Assembly: GCA_040388605.1 (NCBI GenBank)
Contig: JAZKBN010000006.1
Span: 41,611-105,610 of the forward strand
Reading direction: 5' to 3'
Source: JAZKBN01 sp040388605
Lineage (GTDB): Bacteria > Bacteroidota > Bacteroidia > Cytophagales > Flexibacteraceae
DNA: 64,000 bases
The position numbers and the translations under genes are program-made. Shown here piece after piece: positions 34,987 through 43,170 of this stretch; within the stretch, counting starts at the first letter, position 1, and the number at the start of each line of letters is the position of its first letter. The notes below the pieces were generated by a model. It had not been told where the DNA came from. It was given only the letters and a program-made list of their open reading frames with translations, and searched no databases.

Positions 34987-35649
34987 ATGAAATATACTGT
35001 TTACACCCTGTTAGCTATACTTTTATTCAATGTATCATGCGGCACCCTGCATCATAGTGAACATGTATATCAATCACCAAAACTGAATGGCCTTAAACCC
35101 GGAATCCTGACAGTCGCGGTTCTGCCTTTTAAAGCCGTTGTTGATTTTTCGAGCCCGCCCGAAGGCATTACTTCCGAATCATTAAACGATATGCAGAAAA
35201 AAATGGGCTATGATATACAGGACCGTGTTTGCTGGATATTGCTTACCAATAAAGATAAATTCAGCGTAAAATTCCAGGAGATTAAAAAGACCAATGAGCT
35301 CTTATCTGCAGCTGAGCTCGAGTACAGGCAAATTACTTTTATGAATAAAGCGGAGCTTTGCGATATACTGGGCGTGGATGCGGTTATAAGCGGCAATATT
35401 GTAATGAGCTGCCCTTTGTCGGGCCAGGCTGCTTTGGCAAGAACCATTATGTTCGGCGGTATTGTCGGTTCAAATAATACCACCAATAAAACAACACTGT
35501 CTTTATCTACGCACCATAAGGCAGGTGATTTGCTTTGGAAGCATGATTATACCATTAACGGCAAGGTGGGCAGCAGCTCTCAAAACCAAACCATTGCTTT
35601 AATAGATAAGGTGCCGCATGTATTTCCTTTTTTGGTAGCGGAAAAATAA
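34987..35649 (+). CDS. Lipoprotein with CsgG/LpoB-like motif, second of a tandem pair
   Basis: A 220-residue protein with lipobox LFNVSC. 'VAVLPFKAVVDF', 'MNKAELCDILGVDAVISGNI' and 'KAGDLLWKHDYTI' align with the first gene of the pair, and a glycine-rich stretch (MFGGIVGSNNTTNKTT) is inserted before the last block, probably a loop or short hydrophobic hairpin. The two genes are probably an old duplication; identity is low outside the shared motifs. They are 108 nt apart, so separate promoters are possible. Confidence 0.72.
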   Translation: MKYTVYTLLAILLFNVSCGTLHHSEHVYQSPKLNGLKPGILTVAVLPFKAVVDFSSPPEGITSESLNDMQKKMGYDIQDRVCWILLTNKDKFSVKFQEIKKTNELLSAAELEYRQITFMNKAELCDILGVDAVISGNIVMSCPLSGQAALARTIMFGGIVGSNNTTNKTTLSLSTHHKAGDLLWKHDYTINGKVGSSSQNQTIALIDKVPHVFPFLVAEK

Positions 35650-35665
35650 AATAAGGCCCCAAGGC

Positions 35666-36124
35666 TTAGTCTTGAAAATTTATATGCCCGCGCGACGGCA
35701 TGCAGAAAGACATCATGGTTTCCATATTGTACGTGGTAACGGCAAAATCACCACGGGTAATTATATCCATGCCTATTATAATATCGAAGGAATCCGATTC
35801 ATTAATGTATTGATTACTAAAGGCCGTAACCAGCATACCGTAAAATAATACTGAGGTACCGGGAATCCCTATATGTACATAATACATGTCCCTTTCAGTC
35901 TGACCTGTTGAATTGATAACGTCTGTTTTGCCAAAAAGTGAAAGATTCAGAGCGTTTGCAAGTCTTTGGCTAATGCAGGAATAATTGGAGCCGGTATCCC
36001 ACAGGGCTTTTACTGTACTGTCAGCTTTGCCTCCTGCCTTTCTTTTAAAAGCCGATGTAACATTCACATCTGTTAAAACAGATGAGGCGTTGGTGCGAAA
36101 GGTGAATGTATGATAGGTATTCAT
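35666..36124 (-). CDS. Retropepsin-like aspartic protease (clan AA)
   Basis: A 152-residue single-domain aspartic protease-like protein. The active-site motif is ALWDTGSNYSCIS (Asp43-Thr-Gly), and the second hydrophobic-Gly motif is IIIGMDII near residues 117-124, as in retropepsins, which work as dimers of one-Asp subunits. No signal peptide, so the substrate should be cytoplasmic. ATG 36124 is preferred to 36175 because the latter overlaps the upstream gene. It follows a DUF5678-like gene by 4 nt on the same strand, a pairing I recall from other bacteria and which implies one module. Confidence 0.8.
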   Translation of the reverse strand: MNTYHTFTFRTNASSVLTDVNVTSAFKRKAGGKADSTVKALWDTGSNYSCISQRLANALNLSLFGKTDVINSTGQTERDMYYVHIGIPGTSVLFYGMLVTAFSNQYINESDSFDIIIGMDIITRGDFAVTTYNMETMMSFCMPSRGHINFQD

Positions 36125-36128
36125 AGTT

Positions 36129-36368
36129 CTATACGAAAGATACCCTTGTTGAAGTAAAATTTCTGGTATAAGCACTATTACCCGGCGTGCACAGCTGTAT
36201 CAAAAATGTACCGGGTTCATAATTTTCCACCCCCCATTCAATAGCCTCAATGTGGCTTGCAAAGGCACCTATTACATTGTAATCTTTAATAACAACGTAA
36301 GAACCATTATATTTTTTTAACAGTTCTTCCTGGTTGTCTTTATACCATTGGAATTCATCGTGCAGCAT
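36129..36368 (-). CDS. DUF5678-like small protein upstream of the retropepsin
   Basis: A 79-residue protein: 'FQWYKDNQEELLKKYNGSYVVIKDYNVIGAF' (split) is the usual DUF5678 pattern of a helix, then 'l.kYnGk.vvI....Vig', and the tail 'GTFLIQLCTPGNSAYTRNFTS' (split) is shared by the versions that precede retropepsin-like genes. Cytoplasmic and probably a partner, adaptor or substrate of the protease; its function is unknown. The 4-nt spacing to the next start suggests translational coupling. Confidence 0.78.
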   Translation of the reverse strand: MLHDEFQWYKDNQEELLKKYNGSYVVIKDYNVIGAFASHIEAIEWGVENYEPGTFLIQLCTPGNSAYTRNFTSTRVSFV

Positions 36369-36937
36369 TTCTGTATCGGTTTAATTTGCAGACTAAGGTA
36401 AGCATTCTTTTAAAATTGTGCAACAACCATACCTGCATATATAATGCGCTGCCTGCTCGGCATTCAACAAGCCCGGCAGAATACAAAGCCTGCCAAAATT
36501 TTTTCCCGCCCTGTTCATATAATACCCTTAGATAATTTTAAAAACTGCTCAATCCTGATTTTCAACGTTTAAAGCCGTACTTAAAGCTTGTTTCCTTAAA
36601 TACCTGTAAAACAGTATAATGTATATTTGCTTTTTTAAATTTCATTCATTTCATTTGCAATGTGGAAAACCCCATGCCTGGCTGGCCGACTCGTTTATTC
36701 GGCCCTTGGCAGCGCATTTTTCATGCTCGAATTACGTTATGCCTTAGGGCCAATGAGGCCTGTTCAGTCGCTTCTTCGGCACTGAGCAGGTTTCTCTTTC
36801 TGTTTACCGCATAGCTTGCCGGGCGGTTAAGAGTACCGGGCCTTTTAAGGGCAAAATCAAATTTGAAGGGCAGGTCGGGAGCGGCCGACCAAATGCAACC
36901 AATTACCAAAAATTCATTTTAGCGCAGCTTAGAATTT
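36369..36937. other. 569-nt gene-free stretch between divergent genes
   Basis: Holds upstream regions of the DUF5678-like gene and of the LysM transglycosylase. One exact -7 box on the plus strand lies at 36622-36629. A 40-codon frame starting at 36660 (MWKTPCLAG) has no supporting motif. No RNA gene or strong hairpin was seen. Confidence 0.5.
36622..36629 (+). promoter_or_regulatory. -7 element (TATATTTG) upstream of the LysM transglycosylase
   Basis: Exact match to TAnnTTTG, but 309 nt before the start codon and without a -33 box at the right spacing. A long leader would follow. Confidence 0.28.
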
Positions 36938-39481
36938 ATGAATGTGCCCATGAAAACCGGTATTCGCTTTTTAGTACTTACGCTTATTGGCCTTACGGGC
37001 CTGGGCGGGCTGCATGTTTATGCGCAAAGCTCGGTAGATGTTCCTGAGACCATAAATATGGCCAACCTCGAGCTGCACCTGACCGACAGGTACCGCGACA
37101 GCATTCGCATTCATGCCGAGGCACTCATGCGCAACAACAAGTATTTCCGACTCACGGTTGAGCGCGGCGATGCTTATTTCACCATAGTGGAACGCGTGCT
37201 CAGCGAAGAGCAGGTGCCCGACGATATGAAGTACCTTGTTTTGCAGGAAAGCAAGCTGGTGTCTGATGTGGTGAGCGGGAGCAATGCCGTTGGCTATTGG
37301 CAGTTTAAAAAGGAAACGGCCATTGAAATGGGCCTTAAGGTTAATGATGATGTAGATGAGCGCATGAACATTGTGGCAAGCACCCATGCTGCCGGCAGGT
37401 ACCTGCGCAGGCATAATGCCTATATGAATAACTGGATCTATAGCGTACTTGCTTACTATGCCGGCCTTGGCGGTGCCCGCCAGATTATAGATAAAAGCAT
37501 GATTGGGTCCGCTAAAATGGACCTTGATATAAACACGCACTGGTACATCACCAAGTTTCTTGCGCATAAAATGGCTTATGAAACGGCCCTGCACCGCAAC
37601 CCCTCGCCCCCGCTAATGGTAAGCGAGTACACCGAATGCGAGAACAAAACCCTTGAAGAGATTGCCATAAGCACCAATGTACCCCTTGAAGATTTGGCTT
37701 TCTACAACAAATGGGTAAGAAAAGGTCATATTCCCGGCGATAAAGATTATACCGTGGTTCTGCCAATGAAGGCCACCGACAGCCCGCTTTACATGGCTAT
37801 GGTGAACAAGCCCGAGCCCTGTACCAATAAAGACCTGCAACCTTACCGTAAAAGCTATTTTTTCGGATTAATTAAAGGTGAGCCCGTTAAGCCTGAAGAC
37901 TGCGCCGCCGCTGCTGCGGTTGCGGCATCGGAAGCTGCCGGCGCAAATACCACTGCATCTGCAAAGGAAGCCGGCGAGTATAAAAGCCAGGCCCCGCTTT
38001 TCTTCAGCTGGAACGGTATAAAGGCCATTCTTGCCCGCAGATCAGATAACATTGCCCGCCTTGCCCTGCAAGCAGATATAGACAAGGAAGATTTCCTTGA
38101 CTATAACGACATGCGCATTTTCGATCAGATTGTGCCGGGACAGGTGTACTATATTAAAGCCAAGAAGAAAAAGGCAAAAGTGCCCTATCATACTGTTCGC
38201 GAAGGTGAAACGCTGTGGGAAATTTCGCAGAACTATGGTATCCGCATGGTTCAGCTGCTTAAAAAGAACCGCATGGACAGGCCCGAGAAATTAAAGGCCG
38301 GTCGTATTTTATGGTTACGCCATACGCGTCCTGAAAACATGGCGCCTGAGTATGCCCCGGTTCCTAAACCTGCGCCAACGCCTTCGCCCGCTGTAATTCC
38401 TGCACCGCAGGTTGAGCCACGCCCCGACTCTTCTTTAGCTAAAAAGCAGGACACCCAAACAGAGCCTGCAACTCAAGCCGGCAATGCTTTAACAGCTGCC
38501 ACCGCGCCGGATTTAAAGCCAGCTTCGGCACCTGCTGAAAACCCTTATGCTATTCCTGTGACCGGCAACGGAGCTTCGCCTGTTTCTGCTGAAGTGAATA
38601 ATGCTATATCGGCCCGGCCTTCACTGCCTGCATCAAGCCGTGCAGACAGTGCCGCTGTTACAATTACAGATGTTGACGATAAAGACGATACAACCGGCGA
38701 AAAAAACATAAGAATTTTTACCGGTCTGCCCGAGCAAAAGGTTGAAACGCCCAAAACTGCCGAAACCCCGAAAACGGAAATTAAGGCTGCACCTGATACT
38801 GAAAAAGCAATATCTTCTTTGCCTGTAGCGGTACCTGCGGAAGTTGGGAAAAAAATTGAGGAAAAATCGGAACCGGCTAAGCCTGCAGTAGCTTCAACTG
38901 ATAGGCCCGGCTTCGAAAAAATTATTCTGGAACCGGGGCAAACCCTGTACGGGCTTTCCAAAAGTCTGAACGTGCATATAGACAGCCTAAGGGGCTGGAA
39001 CAGCCTAGAATCTCGCGGATTGCAAATGGGCATGGCGCTGTATTACAGGCAGCCTGCACCTGAGCAGCCGGAAAAGCCTGCCGATGGTGAGCGCAAATCA
39101 GCTTCTGTTACCGAGTTAATAACCGTGATTAAGCCGGAAACCAAACCAATTGTTAATCCTGAAATTAAAACGGGGCAAAAGCCAGAGCCAAAAACGGAAC
39201 AAAATGCAGAACAGAAGCCTGTAAAAACCGAGCTTAAACCCGAAGTCAAACCAACGCCGACCAAGGACCCCTTAGCGCAAAAGGCCAATTCAGGAACAAA
39301 AATTGAAGAAAAGCCTGTTACACCTTCACAATTGTCAGGAGGCAGCTATGTAGTGAAGCCCGGCGATACCATGTACCGCATTGCCCGCGAAAACGGTGTA
39401 TCGGTTAAGCAGCTGCAGGAATGGAACAACAAGCCTTCGGCGACTGTTTCAGTTGGTGAAACCATTAAAATTCTGAAATAG
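36938..39481 (+). CDS. LysM-domain lytic transglycosylase, MltD-like
   Basis: An 847-residue exported murein hydrolase. A signal peptide (to about residue 29) precedes a transglycosylase SLT domain (about 75-240) with catalytic Glu104 in VLQESKL, followed by GSNAVGYWQF and the LAYYAGLGGA stretch. Three LysM peptidoglycan-binding repeats are clear: about 416-458 (YHTVREGETLWEIS), 661-705 (ILEPGQTLYGLS) and 802-846 (YVVKPGDTMYRIA), and a degenerate fourth lies near 235-275. Between LysM 1 and 3 run long Pro/Glu/Lys-rich spacers. The enzyme would cut glycan strands to 1,6-anhydro ends in the periplasm. Start 36938; ATG 36950 is also possible. Confidence 0.88.
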   Translation: MNVPMKTGIRFLVLTLIGLTGLGGLHVYAQSSVDVPETINMANLELHLTDRYRDSIRIHAEALMRNNKYFRLTVERGDAYFTIVERVLSEEQVPDDMKYLVLQESKLVSDVVSGSNAVGYWQFKKETAIEMGLKVNDDVDERMNIVASTHAAGRYLRRHNAYMNNWIYSVLAYYAGLGGARQIIDKSMIGSAKMDLDINTHWYITKFLAHKMAYETALHRNPSPPLMVSEYTECENKTLEEIAISTNVPLEDLAFYNKWVRKGHIPGDKDYTVVLPMKATDSPLYMAMVNKPEPCTNKDLQPYRKSYFFGLIKGEPVKPEDCAAAAAVAASEAAGANTTASAKEAGEYKSQAPLFFSWNGIKAILARRSDNIARLALQADIDKEDFLDYNDMRIFDQIVPGQVYYIKAKKKKAKVPYHTVREGETLWEISQNYGIRMVQLLKKNRMDRPEKLKAGRILWLRHTRPENMAPEYAPVPKPAPTPSPAVIPAPQVEPRPDSSLAKKQDTQTEPATQAGNALTAATAPDLKPASAPAENPYAIPVTGNGASPVSAEVNNAISARPSLPASSRADSAAVTITDVDDKDDTTGEKNIRIFTGLPEQKVETPKTAETPKTEIKAAPDTEKAISSLPVAVPAEVGKKIEEKSEPAKPAVASTDRPGFEKIILEPGQTLYGLSKSLNVHIDSLRGWNSLESRGLQMGMALYYRQPAPEQPEKPADGERKSASVTELITVIKPETKPIVNPEIKTGQKPEPKTEQNAEQKPVKTELKPEVKPTPTKDPLAQKANSGTKIEEKPVTPSQLSGGSYVVKPGDTMYRIARENGVSVKQLQEWNNKPSATVSVGETIKILK

Positions 39482-39489
39482 CATTTAGT

Positions 39490-39546
39490 CCCTTTTGCTG
39501 AATTTATAATCGGCGAAAGGGAATAAGCGGGCCTGTTATTGGCCCG
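39490..39546 (+). terminator. Two successive hairpins after the LysM gene
   Basis: CCCTTTTGCTG / CGGCGAAAGGG (39490-39521, with G-T pairs) and CGGGCC / GGCCCG (39528-39546) follow the stop by 9 nt. There is no T-run, so termination would be imperfect. Confidence 0.45.
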
Positions 39547-39674
39547 TAACTGAATTATATTATACATAAGCAAAAATATATTTATAATTCCATCGTTTTG
39601 TTCGCTTAACGGTACGTTGATTGCACCGGCAATTAGTTGCCACATATATATCCCGGGGCCAAAGCCTTTTTACC

Positions 39675-40517
39675 ATGCAGATTACCCCCTTCCGACGTAT
39701 TGCCATAGCATTTGCATTTTCTCCGCGACGTGAGGCATTGCTTATAGAGGCGCGTCGCCTTATGGAGCTGCAAAACGCCGATCTGTATATTATTCATGCG
39801 GGTGAAAAAAAAGAACATTTAGAGAGCCAGCTCGATATGCTGCTCGAAAAAATGAATTTCGACCCTGTTCGTACCCATGTTCGTTGGGAAGAAGGCGACC
39901 CTGCCACAAAAGTGGCCGAAGTTTGCCGCGCTGAGCAAATAGACCTGCTCATTGCGGGTGCCCTGAAGCAGCAGAATCTTTTGCAATATTATCTTGGTTC
40001 GGTTACGCGTAAAATACTGCGCAGCGCAACCTGTTCTGTATTGGTATTGCGCGAGCCGGGCAATAAGCCTTCGCCCGTTAAAGAGGTATTGGTATGTGCC
40101 GATGAAAACCCGCGAACTGCCGCTTTGCTGGCACACGCTGTGGCAATAGGCAGGCTGTTCAGGTCTCGAAAAGTGCGCATATTAAAGCAGGTTGTTTTTA
40201 ACAGCGGCAAACCCGCACGCGGCGAAAGCCGTGAGGGTATGCGCGAGGCTATAAATTCGGAGCTTGCCAAGGTTGCTGAAATGCTTAAGTTTTCAGAAAC
40301 AAGGGGTATTAATATACGCATAAAGCTTACTTCTGAAGACCCGGCCCGCAACCCCGCCGAGTATGCTCGTAAATACAAAGCTGATTTGCTGCTTATACCG
40401 GCACCTTCGCCAAGGTTTATGCTGTTCAGCCGCATGCTGCGCCGCGAAACCGAATACCTGCTGACTGATTTACCCTGTAACCTGCTGCTTTTGAAAGACA
40501 GGGCTATGATCAGGTAA
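39675..40517 (+). CDS. Tandem universal stress protein (two Usp domains)
   Basis: A 280-residue cytoplasmic protein with two Usp-like alpha/beta domains. The first (about 5-135) has 'RIAIAFAFSPRREALL', 'IDLLIAGAL' and 'YYLGSVTRKILRSATCSVLVLR' (split); the second (about 140-280) repeats the pattern in a weaker form, ending 'YLLTDLPCNLLLLKD'. The usual ATP-binding G-x2-G-x9-G(S/T) is only partly present in domain 1 (GSVTRKIL), so nucleotide binding is unsure. ATG 39675 is chosen since the first beta strand follows; an upstream start at 39621 adds a non-conserved part. Confidence 0.82.
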   Translation: MQITPFRRIAIAFAFSPRREALLIEARRLMELQNADLYIIHAGEKKEHLESQLDMLLEKMNFDPVRTHVRWEEGDPATKVAEVCRAEQIDLLIAGALKQQNLLQYYLGSVTRKILRSATCSVLVLREPGNKPSPVKEVLVCADENPRTAALLAHAVAIGRLFRSRKVRILKQVVFNSGKPARGESREGMREAINSELAKVAEMLKFSETRGINIRIKLTSEDPARNPAEYARKYKADLLLIPAPSPRFMLFSRMLRRETEYLLTDLPCNLLLLKDRAMIR

Positions 40518-40531
40518 TTGTTCTGTTTTTT

Positions 40532-41416
40532 TTATTGCCTGTTGGGAACGCAAACCTTAAGCTTCATGTTTTCAATACTGTATGCCAACAGCCCGGCTTC
40601 AAGGCTTACTTCGCCGTCGCGGTGAATAAATGCAGGGGAATCTGCCTTAATACTGAATTTATCGGTTTTTATTAAGGTGGTATATTTATCGTTAATGAGT
40701 GTGCCCCGCATCAGGCGGAAAAGTAATATGGGGATATAAGATGCCGGAAACGGGCGGAGGAGTGTGAGGTCGAACAGGCCGTCGTTGGTTTTGGCACCGG
40801 GGGCTATAAAAAAATTATTCCCGAACTGGTTGGCATTGGCGGCTGTAAATAGGAACAGCCTTTCGCGCATGCTTGTATTGCCCGTTTGAATTGTATAGTA
40901 GCCCGGCTTATAGCTCCTTATTGAATTCAGAACTATAGATGCATAAGTTTTTAAACCCCTGCTTCCTGCTTTGCTGAACAGGTGAGCCACATAGGCATCG
41001 AAGCCGATTCCGGAAGTGCAGAAGAAATAACTTTCGTTTACTTTGCAGGCATCAATATAGCTGAATTCCGGGTTCAGAAGCATGGTTAATGCCTTTTCAA
41101 GGTTCATACTAATGCCCAGGTGCCTGAGTAAGCCGTTTCCTGAACCAAGCGGAAGCAGGCCAAGTGCGGTTTTGGTACCGGCTAAGCCTTGGGCTACTTC
41201 GTTCATTGTGCCGTCGCCGCCGCATGCTACTGCTATTTCAGTTTCGTTTTCGGCTTCCTGCCGGGCAAGTATGGCAGCATGGCCGGCATATTCGGTGTAA
41301 ATTATTCGATATTGAATATTTTCCGGCTCGAATAAAGCCTTTATTTTTGATGCCAGGCGGGTTTTGTTCCCGGTTCCGGCAATCGGATTTACTATGAATG
41401 AAATGCTTTTCGGCAT
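40532..41416 (-). CDS. Diacylglycerol kinase-like lipid kinase (YegS/BmrU/DagK family)
   Basis: A 294-residue lipid kinase of the DAGK catalytic family. 'ISFIVNPIAGTGNK' at the N-terminus, the nucleotide loop VACGGDGTMNEVAQGL and 'LGLLPLGSGNGLLRHLG' are the three hallmark stretches, and the C-terminal beta domain ends 'IHRDGEVSLEAG'. It would phosphorylate diacylglycerol or a related lipid at the membrane. Transcribed towards the Usp gene. No membrane helix, as normal for the family. Confidence 0.9.
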   Translation of the reverse strand: MPKSISFIVNPIAGTGNKTRLASKIKALFEPENIQYRIIYTEYAGHAAILARQEAENETEIAVACGGDGTMNEVAQGLAGTKTALGLLPLGSGNGLLRHLGISMNLEKALTMLLNPEFSYIDACKVNESYFFCTSGIGFDAYVAHLFSKAGSRGLKTYASIVLNSIRSYKPGYYTIQTGNTSMRERLFLFTAANANQFGNNFFIAPGAKTNDGLFDLTLLRPFPASYIPILLFRLMRGTLINDKYTTLIKTDKFSIKADSPAFIHRDGEVSLEAGLLAYSIENMKLKVCVPNRQ

Positions 41417-41888
41417 GGCAGTAAGTTAATAATTTTCATTCGCAGACGGAAATTGAAATATTCTGAAACTAAATTTAACCTTGCCCATATTCTATAAATT
41501 AATTCCCGGCAGGCGGCTTTTTGCGCTTACAAAAACGCATGTTGATATATTAACAGGAAATAAGTGCCTTGTAAATCAAGGCAATAGTCAATATCCCGGT
41601 AAATTACGGGAGGAAAATTTCTTTTGCTCAAAACATGTGAAAGTTTTAACCAGGCCGTTTTTACCAATGTAATACTTATAATTTGCCGCGTTAAGTATGG
41701 CTTAAATATGTGGTTAATTCATTCCTGTGTCTATGTTGCAGAAAATAAAACGGTTATTTTCATGAATGCCGGGTTACCTTTCTGTAAACGGGGGCATAAA
41801 GGAGAACCAACAGTAAAGTGCATCTGTATAAATGCGCTTTGCCTTAGCGAACAAAACACAACCTTAGCAGCATCTTTACATATTTAGT
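41417..41888. other. 472-nt gene-free stretch between divergent genes
   Basis: No convincing gene. Two short plus-strand frames (41481-41672 and 41624-41887) lack any motif or sensible start. The stretch presumably contains the promoters of the lipid kinase and the WecA/TagO-type gene; no exact TAnnTTTG box with a -33 partner was seen. Confidence 0.45.
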
Positions 41889-42968
41889 ATGATTGAATCA
41901 GAACTGAATGACTTTTTGTCTTTTCTCTGGTCCTTCACAATTGCCGTATTTGCTATTCCGTCAATTGTGCGTGTGGCCCACGAAAAGAACCTGTTGGACG
42001 AGCCGAATTTCCGTACTGTTCACGCCTCGCTTACGCCAAGGTTGGGTGGTCTGGCAATTTTTGCCGGCTTCATTTCATCCATGACCATTTTCGGCATTGT
42101 GGGGAAAGATGTTCAGCGGGTTTTGGCCGGTACTATGCTCTTGTTTTTCATAGGCCTGCAAGATGATATTGTGAGCATTTCTGCGTTCAAGAAATTCTTT
42201 GTGCAGTTTCTTGCCACAGGAATAATAGTATTTATGGGCAATATTCGCATTACCGGCTTCCAGGGCTTTATGGGAATTGGTGAGCTTGACCCCGGGGTGA
42301 GTTATGGTTTTACTTTCCTTGTTATAGTAGGTATAACAAACGCAATTAATCTAATCGATGGACTTGACGGCCTTGCAGGCAGTATAACTGTTATAGTCAG
42401 CGCCACATTTGGGGTATTCTTCCTTATAATGGGCCGGCACGGCTATGCCCAAATTGCATTCGCGCTTGCAGGCGGTGTATTGGGCTTCCTGCGATATAAT
42501 ATTCACAAGGCAATTATTTTCATGGGAGATACGGGGTCCCTTGTTTGCGGTTTCCTTATTTCTGTAATGGCCATACAGTTTGTTGAAATGGGGCAGGTGG
42601 GTGCAGCGCCCAGCATAACTGTTGCCGTTCTCTCTGTTCCTGTTTTCGATGCTGTTCGTGTGGCGGCAATCAGGATAATTAAAGGTCGATCTCCTTTTGC
42701 GCCTGATAAAACCCACGTTCACCATATTCTTACTGCTGCCGGCCTGAGCCAGCGTGCAACTGTTATTACCTTGGTGGCCTTTAATGTAATAGCCATTGCC
42801 ACAGTGATTTCGCTTCGCCACATGGGCGATAACGTATTGCTGTTCTCGCTCATGGGTATGTTCGTTGTATCTTCTGTATTCTTACAGGTTTTGCATCGTA
42901 TTAACCGCCGCAAGCCCATTTTTGCTGCCCCAAGCCGAACAGGGCAGGCGAGTGCACAGGCGAATTAA
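41889..42968 (+). CDS. Undecaprenyl-phosphate sugar-1-phosphate transferase, WecA/TagO/MraY family
   Basis: A 359-residue polytopic membrane enzyme that transfers a sugar-1-phosphate (probably N-acetylhexosamine-1-phosphate) to undecaprenyl phosphate and so starts a surface polysaccharide or O-antigen. The catalytic Asp pair is in 'FFIGLQDDIVSIS', the family box 'NAINLIDGLDGLAGS' is intact, 'IIFMGDTGSLVCGF' gives the third Asp, and a cytoplasmic HVHH motif (KTHVHHIL) is typical of the WecA/TagO branch and not of MraY. About 10-11 helices. A terminator follows. Confidence 0.9.
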   Translation: MIESELNDFLSFLWSFTIAVFAIPSIVRVAHEKNLLDEPNFRTVHASLTPRLGGLAIFAGFISSMTIFGIVGKDVQRVLAGTMLLFFIGLQDDIVSISAFKKFFVQFLATGIIVFMGNIRITGFQGFMGIGELDPGVSYGFTFLVIVGITNAINLIDGLDGLAGSITVIVSATFGVFFLIMGRHGYAQIAFALAGGVLGFLRYNIHKAIIFMGDTGSLVCGFLISVMAIQFVEMGQVGAAPSITVAVLSVPVFDAVRVAAIRIIKGRSPFAPDKTHVHHILTAAGLSQRATVITLVAFNVIAIATVISLRHMGDNVLLFSLMGMFVVSSVFLQVLHRINRRKPIFAAPSRTGQASAQAN

Positions 42969-43010
42969 GCCCTTGCATTTGAACCCTGAACCTGAGTTCA
43001 ATGAATTCTT

Positions 43011-43045
43011 AAAGAGGAAAGCTGTTAATCGGCCTTCCTCTTTTT
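43011..43045 (+). terminator. Rho-independent terminator after the WecA/TagO-type gene
   Basis: AAAGAGGAA and TTCCTCTTT pair across a 15-nt loop, followed by a T-run. Confidence 0.75.
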
Positions 43046-43162
43046 ACTTTTATAAGATAATTGCAGGCTGAGCGCCTGTAACTTGAGACTGTTTATAAAG
43101 TTAAAAAAACAGCGACATGTTTTTGTAGGGCTTACTATTACTGAAAAAATTCCTTTTTGCAC

Positions 43163-43170
43163 TACCTTTG
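43163..43170 (+). promoter_or_regulatory. -7 element (TACCTTTG) upstream of the DUF4271 gene
   Basis: Exact TAnnTTTG match. It contains the TTG at 43168 that opens the reading frame, so that TTG is unlikely to be the real start. Confidence 0.4.

Noticed and set aside
36660..36782. 40-codon frame before the LysM gene
   Set aside because: No signal, motif or nearby ribosome-binding support.
41481..41887. Two short plus-strand frames before the WecA/TagO-type gene
   Set aside because: No recognisable features and overlapping each other; treated as non-coding.
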